In this document: positions 56,920-64,000 of the stretch, piece by piece | Position numbering within the stretch: position 1 is the first letter of the stretch | Layout: each line of letters begins with the position of its first letter | From: Plasmopara viticola | Taxonomy: Eukaryota; Oomycota; Peronosporomycetes; Peronosporales; Peronosporaceae | Length of the DNA stretch: 64,000 bases | Assembly (NCBI GenBank): GCA_001695595.3 | Contig: MBPM02000008.1 | Coordinates: 558,001-622,000, forward strand | Direction: 5' to 3' | Position numbers and translations under genes: made by a program | The notes under the pieces: generated by a model | Told to the model about the DNA's origin: nothing | Databases searched by the model: none | Seen by the model: only the letters and a program-made list of their open reading frames with translations

Positions 56920-58209
56920 GGCAGTGGTTTTTCGATTGTGAGATGTTGCGGCTGATGAAATGCCGAAAACTTGACGCAAGGAATTCGTTTACAATTCAAA
57001 ACTGTAGGACTTGATGGATTCTTATAAATAATAGAGAAAGGCAGGAAACGATGATATCGTGACTCTAGCGAAAAGGAGTACTCTTGTAGATTGGATACTA
57101 GAAGGAAACGAACAACTGATTTTGACTTATAACAACGGAAAAAAGTGGACATGATTTGCAATCTGCGCCGTCCATGTGAACAACGTATCTTAAGCTGATA
57201 CTAAACTGAGCACAGAGACATCAAGGCGGCGTCATCAGACCGCGTGGCAAAACACAGCGACTCGAAGAGTAAGTGTAGGCTAGAAACTCCTGAAAAGATA
57301 TAAATGCTTCAGAGAAACTTTTTTAAAGCATGCATTCTCAAGAAATTCAATCAGTAGTATCGTCGGTACGGTATGACGCGAAGTATCCCACGACAACAAA
57401 GTCTAATTCGAAGTCGCAAACGTTCTTCCCATCACTTTTATGTACTTAAATCCAGTACTTTTAAGCCTAAGTAGTAGAACTCCGATGGCATTTTGCTACA
57501 AACTGACAAATACCAGGACATATAAAGCGCCGCGCGTATCTACAATATTTATTGTACTACCGAAGTGTTGACATTAGCATTTCTAAGCTAGTTTCTATGC
57601 GGGATCCTGCTAAACTTTTGTTGGCTTATTCATATTATCGTGGATTGGTGGGGAAACGCCACCCAAATTCGAAATATGAGCAGGAATAGACTGCAGAAAA
57701 AAAGTCGGGAAGGTCTTCTTACAATATTGAAAGACCACAAACATTCGACACGGCTCACGCCAAGTAGGGTACTGTCCAAAGACCAGACCTGTCTACATAA
57801 GTATTCTATGCTACTATAGCGGACGCAAAGGAGCAGCAGGGCCACAATATCCACATGCGAAGATGCAAATAGGACTAAACATTTAATCTTAAGACTTGAC
57901 CGCATACAAAAAGTACTAAATTTAAGTGTATTCCGTTCGCTGCTTCGTCTGCATACGGTGCAATAATCTAAACATGCAATTATCCCAAAAATCTGCAACG
58001 CAAACATAGGTTCTGATTGATTGCTGAGCCCTACTACCTCCACAAATATGTTCTCACACGGTATTAGCTCTATCAAAATATTGTCGTATGATATCTACCA
58101 GGAGTTTCACTAATATCAATCGCATTATAAAGTAACCCGCTATTGCTACAGTCTTTATATGAATAGTACTACAAAACATACCATACACCGTGTCAAATAT
58201 CAAACGCGC
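56920..58209. other. Intergenic stretch
   Basis: It lies between the ABCA start and the glycosyltransferase stop. A minus-strand frame at 57630-58076 (148 codons) is Leu/Cys/Ser-rich without a motif and was not accepted. The ABCA promoter should lie at its left edge. Confidence 0.4.
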
Positions 58210-59496
58210 TCAGCACGACACGAATTGACCACGAAAGATAAAATTGTGGACACCTCGAAGCATTCCCCATGCTCGGGAAAAGACAAACATGTAGATTGAA
58301 CCAAATTCGCCGTCTTGCGAAAGGTCTTGGTCTCTGCCCAATTCGCGTATACATTGCTGGTAATGTTCCACATTGGCACCTCCTGGATGGTCCGACGGGG
58401 CGCGCGACAATCCACCGTGCGAGAAGGACTCGGGAAGGGCATCAATATTCCAGCAACTATCGCTCACCAGCCGTCGACGTACGCCATTGCGACTCAACAA
58501 GTGCGACAGGTAGTAATCGTCCCCTAGAAAGCACGATATACTCATGTTGACCACTTCAAATGCAGGCATAGTTGCCTTGTCTAGACCAAAGAATTTTCGT
58601 TTGACTGCGACACCACCCGCTCCTCCTACAAACGAGACGCTATTGACACCGATCTCGAGACTACGTCCACAATACAGTCCGTCTTCGGCTGAGATCCACC
58701 CCCCCATCACAGCAATGACGTCGTCCGGATACTTGTGCGTATAGTGGAGGGCTCGTTCGCAGAGCTGCGGAATGTAAATGCGGTCGTCGTCTCCGTAGAC
58801 AATGATCGTCTCTGGATCTTGCTCCACTAAGAGCGTTCCTAACACTTTACTTGCAGGGCCAAAGTCCCTGTCCAGCGCAATGATCCGCAGTTTCTCATGG
58901 TAAGGACTAAAACCGGTCGCAAATGGGATCCCGTGAAACTGGGTGCGATTCAAACTTGACGCGTCCCTTACTAGCCACGATGGAATCTGTACCACCTGGT
59001 CGCGGTACATTCGTGGTATAATGACGTAAATGGCATCAAACCCATCACCTTCCTGATGGATCAATGCATCCAGTGTCCGTTGCATGTCATTCATGCCTCT
59101 TGGAGTGGTTGTAAAGCTAAAGACGGTACGCGGTCGCGCTTGAGCTGCGCTCATCGACGTGGATGTCATGGTCGTGGATGAATCAAACGAGTAGACGAAG
59201 AGGGTGCTCCATGCCCCAGCGATCAATAGAAAGCCGAAGAACCACCGCTGCCAAGTCACGTGCGTGTCTTCAAACGAGTCAAGCACGACCTTTTGACGCA
59301 AGACCGTCGCCGAGTGCCGCGTACGGCGGCGTCGGTACCGGACGAGGACGAGAAGAACCAGGACCAGTCCGGTTAGTAGCGAAAAGAGAGAGATACGAGG
59401 AATCATGACGCGCTCTGCATATAGATCGATGCATGTGTCGCCGATGGCCTGTTTGTTGCTGCCCAGAGACGTCCGTAGCGACTTCATGATGCGCAT
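58210..59496 (-). CDS. GT-A-like glycosyltransferase, membrane-anchored (single exon)
   Basis: ATG at 59496 gives 428 residues; a second ATG lies three codons on, and a later one (residue 31) just before the first membrane segment. Two hydrophobic segments are seen: about 35-52 (ISLFSLLTGLVLVLLVLV) and 85-103 (WFFGFLLIAGAWSTLFVYS), separated by a basic loop. The lumenal-type domain starts near residue 122 (RTVFSFTTTPRGM). It contains DFGPASKVLG and VYGDDDRIY with an Asp triad at 236-238, the probable metal/nucleotide-sugar DxD. SFVGGAGGVAVKRKFF and FLGDDYYLS follow. The fold is inferred from these motifs. The acceptor and linkage cannot be told. It has the same orientation as ABCA, 1.3 kb away. 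Confidence 0.7.
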   Translation of the reverse strand: MRIMKSLRTSLGSNKQAIGDTCIDLYAERVMIPRISLFSLLTGLVLVLLVLVRYRRRRTRHSATVLRQKVVLDSFEDTHVTWQRWFFGFLLIAGAWSTLFVYSFDSSTTMTSTSMSAAQARPRTVFSFTTTPRGMNDMQRTLDALIHQEGDGFDAIYVIIPRMYRDQVVQIPSWLVRDASSLNRTQFHGIPFATGFSPYHEKLRIIALDRDFGPASKVLGTLLVEQDPETIIVYGDDDRIYIPQLCERALHYTHKYPDDVIAVMGGWISAEDGLYCGRSLEIGVNSVSFVGGAGGVAVKRKFFGLDKATMPAFEVVNMSISCFLGDDYYLSHLLSRNGVRRRLVSDSCWNIDALPESFSHGGLSRAPSDHPGGANVEHYQQCIRELGRDQDLSQDGEFGSIYMFVFSRAWGMLRGVHNFIFRGQFVSC

Positions 59497-59800
59497 GAAC
59501 TGGAACTTGTGCTTATCACCATTGTGTAGAGCCACGAAGTGTGTATCCCACACATAGTGGCTACAAGCGAGGCTTAATAATCGCAAGAGTCGATACGTGA
59601 TTGCGTCATATGAGGCTTGATGGCCATCAAACGTGCCGTCGAAAAAAGATCAGGAGCAGATGGAAAATCCAGGGGTGGACATGCTTTAGACGAAGAAAGG
59701 TCGAGATTATTTTGTGTGGGAACATGGAGTATGTAAAGTCACACGAGTCTACTATGAAAAGCTATGCTGACTTAATTATTAAATAGTAGAAGTACTTGTA

Positions 59801-60121
59801 TTTACGGAAAAGGTTGGGGTGACGCCCTCCTTCCAAGCGCGGGGGCTAAATGCTTGCGCGCTTCGGGCAGGTGCTCTCGGGCATCTGCAGGTCTCTAACG
59901 AGTCTCACCCTCGACGCGACGGTCTCCAGCACCAGAGCGCCACCTGGGCTCTTACCAAGTCAGAAATAAACAAAATAGTGGAAGACCCTCACGACCTTGG
60001 TGCTGGCTGCACTGCCCGCTGAACGAGACTCGACGTATGCGGACACCACCCTATGCCGTGGACTAGCCAGACTGAGCCTAGCACGTGCATAACTTGGCAA
60101 CGCGATAACGTAACACAATAC
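59801..60121 (+). mobile_element. SINE-like LINE derivative, copy D (321 bp)
   Basis: Plus-strand element with target-site duplication AAGTACTTGTA at 59790-59800 and 60122-60132. Same leader (GGAAAAGGTTGGGGTGACGC), same middle remnant, same LINE 3' block and a short ACAATACA tail. It lies about 300 bp upstream of the glycosyltransferase start codon, in the opposite orientation, so it may touch that gene's promoter region. Confidence 0.88.
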
Positions 60122-60132
60122 AAGTACTTGTA

Positions 60133-63100
60133 CACGTAATGATCTTAAACGCTGGCACTGATATTTATTTCAAGAGGGAGAATCCCTGCCATTTTTGCGA
60201 TAACGATCTTAATTGCTTATTATGTATTAGAAAGAAGATGACAGAAGTGCGTGATCACATCATGTTAGCTTTCTTTAATCTCTTTTGATTAAATTGCTTA
60301 TCTGGAAATTTATGACTCTTTGTAAGGTGGTGTGTAACATTGTCATACTTAAGAGATAATTTCTCGCTCACGAAAGTAGACTTTCTCTTTAAACTTTTGG
60401 GACGCATGGTACGACCTCCTCTTATTTGTTGGTGCCGTAGTAAAAGCTGCTTGCTGGCCGCTATAGACCTAAAAGTGCGACGTCATTTGTGGCTCCCCTG
60501 CCTGGACCAAATCGCGACGTTTGATCTCTACGTTCCCCGGCGGTTGCACCTACTGTAGGGTCCACATCGGTGAAATATAAGTTTTTTTGTGGAAAAGGAA
60601 CATCGAAACCTTTTTTTCTGGACCCAGGAAGTTGGGCTGGTCGCGAAAGCAGCCATGATCTCAGACGATCAGGTACACGTTGCGCTAGCACTCTTTATCC
60701 AAGCTGCATCAAGCAAGAGCTATATCCATAAACCTGAACCTACTTTATCTAAGTGTTTTGTGCTCTATAAAACGATGAGAGAACTGTCGGGAGCAGCGTT
60801 TTTTTACGACAAAATTTGAGTTTTGTCAGAGCTGACAATATTTTGTTTGCAGGAAAGAAATTGCAAACTTCATGAAATGTATGTAGGCCTCTTTAATTCA
60901 GGCACTTTCCTCCAAGCAAGTCAAGGTAATTGTATTTGTGCAAGACCTATAAGAAGGTCCTTCTCGCACGCAGATCGTTTAAGTACAGGCACGCTGGTGG
61001 AAGAAGTGATTCAATTGCTCTACAATAAGAGTATAGTCACATAATGGCGCACATCTCTAGAAGGCGATTCCCAGCGTCCAGAAAATTGGGAACATGCGAG
61101 TTTGAATTTTTCGCTGCCGAGCATGCTGCGATGTGCAAATTGACTGCTTAGCTAATCGGCTGAGCAATCCTCCTGCAGAGTAAAGCGTGAGTGCTCACAT
61201 CGCACAGCATGTAGAGTCTGAGCTGGCAAAACATATAGGTGTCAAAGCTGGCTATTTTACGAAAATTTAAATTGTCCATCCACCCCAGTGCACATACTGC
61301 GCAACGTGTTTTCGAGACGCATTCGCCTCTCTCCATTCCTGTGGTTGTCCTGCTGTCGGCCTTGGCAAATGGACTCTTGATGTTTAACGCAGCGTTTGTC
61401 AGAATGCAGTGGTAAGCTGCAGCTCTAAATGCGACACTACGTGTCTATTGAGTTACTTTACATGCCTCATCGATAAATACTTTTAATGCTTGCTCGGATC
61501 AGCAACTACAGGTACTAGATGTATCATCTTGCTTAGGCAATCACGTGTGCCACTATGTCCGTACCGCCATCTGATTTTGGCAAGTCAAAGACAAAGCTGA
61601 TGCCTATGGACTTTTAGCAGTCCGCCAATAATGGCAGGCTTTATATATAGGCCCCCACGTACTTAACATCTTACTTGTACATGTTAATTTACCAACTTGT
61701 AGTAAACGTCATTTTCTATATCAGCCCAATTGAACGCTAATTTGTGAATAATGTATACTATGTTAAGAGCCTCCGTCGTTCGAAGTCATGACTCCGGGCT
61801 AGATCTACCTGAACAACCATACACTTACTTAAATCGTTTGCTAACGTATTGTGATGTACCCATGATCGTTGTCGAGAACTTAGTCCCTTGGCTTTGGCAA
61901 CCTTGCCCGCAATGAAGAATCGCTCTAATGTGCATCTTTGTTTGAGGCCTGACAAATCTGTTCATCAATAACGCTTTCAACATCTGCTGCTTTGACGAAC
62001 TCGTAATACGGCTAGTGAAAAAGCGCTTATCAGGCTAGTACCTAACGCAGAATTTTTTCCGCATATAATGACTCCCATCCTACCAATCTTCGGGACAAGC
62101 GAAATGTGCATATCGCCGTTCACAATATTGCTAAAATAGTGAACATTCCCCGAAAAGTACTAGATGGGTCTCGCAAACCTTTGTCTGATTTGCTGGAGAA
62201 GGACTATGGTTGTTGTTGGGGAAGCAAGCACTAGAATATATTTGACAACATCAAGCAAAGCTTTTATCAGGCACCTGGTCTGGCATTGTCGAGCGAGGCA
62301 GAATTTTTTGTCGTTTGCATTTTTCTGATCAAGGATCGGCTGCGCGCTATCAAAACTCGGTAATTGTTGTCATGAGCGGGTCATCTCGTTTTAATTTAGG
62401 CAGCTTAGGGCTACCAAACTTATTATGCTGGTAAAAATATCTTCTGCGCCACGAAGCACGTACCGGCAAAGTCCGAGTGCACTTTTGTGCTCTTAGCCCT
62501 TTGTACTTATACTTAGCTGCTAACAAAACCGATAAGGATTAAATTTGCTTTCCAAATTTACCTATGCTGGCGCAAGAGTTATTGCTTTTTATGATCTTCA
62601 AAACATGTCTATTGTGGCTTTAAAGGGCCGACTGGCTTCCTTTGAGAGGGTAAAGGGCCCAGAAAAAAAGCCAGTAATGTTTAAAACAGTTGTGTTAAAT
62701 CGTTGCCGGTACGTTTGATAGCCCATGTAGCATCACTTACCATGTCGCGGCGTATTTATTATCGTGAGATAGAATTTCGACCCCTTTATTTGGCTTTGGC
62801 AGTTTCTGTCAAGGCTTTACGCAAAGTTCACTTGACATCTTTAAAAGCAACACGTCATTTCTTCTACGATGGGTTTGTACAACTACCGCTCCACAAATCA
62901 GCTGGTTTTCACATAAAATATTCTCAGCTTCTCTTCCATCTTCGAGCCTAGAAACTTACTGACAAGCGCGGGGATTGTTGACTTCTGCACAATGTCATTT
63001 TGTGCCCTTCCACCAAAAAAGGTGTTTTACTGGTCTCCTGACAGGGCCATTGTCTGGTGACACAGTGGTTTGTGCCTTGCACAAAATTGACTTTGAGGAT

Positions 63101-63547
63101 TAATAAAGAGCTTACTGAATTGTTGAGACCTTCAGAGCCTCTAAGCCAGACGACAATGTACGCTTTCTAAAAGGCTGGTTCAAAACATATATATCTGGAG
63201 AAGATAAATTTTAAGGCTGAGTGTCCATGGTATATCGCTTCTAAGATACTGGCGGATTTCAGATTTGAATTTGTTGAGGTGTAGTAAATTTGGCGCTCTG
63301 ACACCTTTTGCTATGCCTCTATTTGAAATGCACCTGCCGTTGCAAAAAATGACTGCGACTACCTCCTGTGAATAAGGCCTTTCTGTCAGCAACGCAGTCG
63401 TACATGAAATTCAACGATCAATCTAGTATCGCATGCATTTGCTCAGTAGAGATATACTACCCGCTTTTGGCTGTATTTCTCTTCTCGTTTGTGAACTTGT
63501 CTATTCCTTGGGTCTTGTGAAACTATGTTTCCCGCTTTCGGAACTTA
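60133..63547. other. Gene-poor stretch
   Basis: Short unrecognised frames only. Plus-strand frames at 60589-60819 and 60823-61044 lie end to end but carry no motif. No repeat with defined ends was found before the hairpins at 63.5 kb. Confidence 0.4.
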
Positions 63548-63623
63548 GTTACAAGTATTTTGGTACGCACTTGTACTATAGCTGCACTATAGCTGTACAA
63601 GTGCGTACAAAAAGTAATAGTAA
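63548..63623. repeat. Hairpin 1: inverted repeat with 14 bp perfect stem
   Basis: GTACGCACTTGTAC at 63563-63576 pairs with GTACAAGTGCGTAC at 63595-63608. Pairing extends outward imperfectly to GTTAC/GTAAC at the ends. The loop contains two near-identical copies of ACTATAGCTG. Confidence 0.88.
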
Positions 63624-63624
63624 C

Positions 63625-63688
63625 AAATGTGCTCTCAAAACACAGTGAGTTACATTGCTGTAACCCACTGTGATTTAAGAGCACATTT
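63625..63688. repeat. Hairpin 2: 30 bp arms with a 4-base loop
   Basis: The arm at 63625-63654 (AAATGTGCTCTC..GTTACA) and the arm at 63659-63688 are reverse complements at 27 of 30 positions, separated by TTGC. It follows hairpin 1 immediately. Short direct repeats GCTTTCGGAA occur before hairpin 1 (about 63535) and after hairpin 2 (about 63694). Confidence 0.9.
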
Positions 63689-64000
63689 TATCTGCTTTCG
63701 GAAGTGTTACTAGCCGCTTTGTCACCTACCTGTGGAGCTACATTACCCACATTCAGATCGTTACCTCAAGCATTTTTGGCAGTTGGTGCTGCTAGCGACA
63801 GTTAGCTACCCGCTAAAAAGTGACACAGGCTGAAAATCGCAGATAATAGAAAGGTCGAAAGCGTTAACCAGGTGTATACTTGCCCAGGCTTTTCTTAAAG
63901 AGCCGTACCCAGAACAAAGGTGGAATATAATTTTTCTAAAGCCATTTCGTGCGAGATCGGGCGGTTAGATTAATCCGACAAAAAATGCACGGCTCCGCCG

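Noticed and set aside
57630..58076. 148-codon minus-strand frame between ABCA and the glycosyltransferase
   Set aside because: Cys/Leu/Ser-rich composition without a signal peptide pattern or family match.

Overview
The window looks like nuclear DNA of an oomycete, probably a plant-associated member of the Peronosporales. The evidence is: (i) protein genes that are intronless or carry very short introns (59-85 bp, GT..AG) and sit back to back on both strands; (ii) two decayed Crinkler (CRN) effector genes, a family typical of oomycetes; (iii) a secreted GH43 arabinanase suited to plant cell walls; (iv) long AT-rich, gene-poor stretches full of decayed repeats between compact gene islands. Two gene products (CEP290 and a PIERCE-like microtubule inner protein) belong to cilia or flagella, so the organism probably still makes motile zoospores. 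No species is claimed. No tRNA, rRNA or CRISPR array was recognised.

Layout. 1-4.2 kb: decayed DNA with a CRN pseudogene, a broken unknown gene and inverted repeats. 4.2-7.9 kb: compact island of GH43 arabinanase (+), ankyrin/F-box protein (-), complex I subunit NDUFB9 (+) and PIERCE-like ciliary protein (-). 7.9-21 kb: gene-poor repeat zone with a terminal-inverted-repeat element, a SINE-like insertion, an internally deleted LINE and a small secreted cationic peptide candidate. 21-22.5 kb: methionine aminopeptidase 2 (+). 22.5-33.4 kb: second CRN pseudogene, a virus-like capsid pseudogene and unrecognised AT-rich DNA. 33.4-46.6 kb: the main island, with SmD3 (+), a membrane-tailed ubiquitin-like protein (-), CEP290 (-, one 7 kb exon), mitochondrial ribosomal protein S5 (+), ARFRP1 GTPase (-, six exons), NEDD8-like protein (+, four exons) and UCHL5-type deubiquitinase (-). 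47-51 kb: gene-poor. 51.6-59.5 kb: a full ABCA transporter (-) and a GT-A-like glycosyltransferase (-), with SINE-like copies on both sides. 60-64 kb: gene-poor, ending with two adjacent long hairpins.

How the genes fit together. Most are single-copy housekeeping genes (translation, splicing, respiration, Golgi traffic) in alternating convergent and divergent pairs with 75-250 bp spacers. Four are linked to the ubiquitin system (F-box protein, membrane-tailed UBL, NEDD8-like, UCHL5), but they are spread over 40 kb and co-regulation is not implied.

The strongest unexpected signal is a family of about 325 bp elements (three copies, each with its own 11-12 bp target-site duplication) that keep both ends of a local LINE and share the same two internal deletions. 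This looks like a non-autonomous retroposon lineage mobilised by its LINE parent. Exon boundaries were inferred by eye from splice signals, reading frame and protein family expectations. They have not been tested with transcripts.
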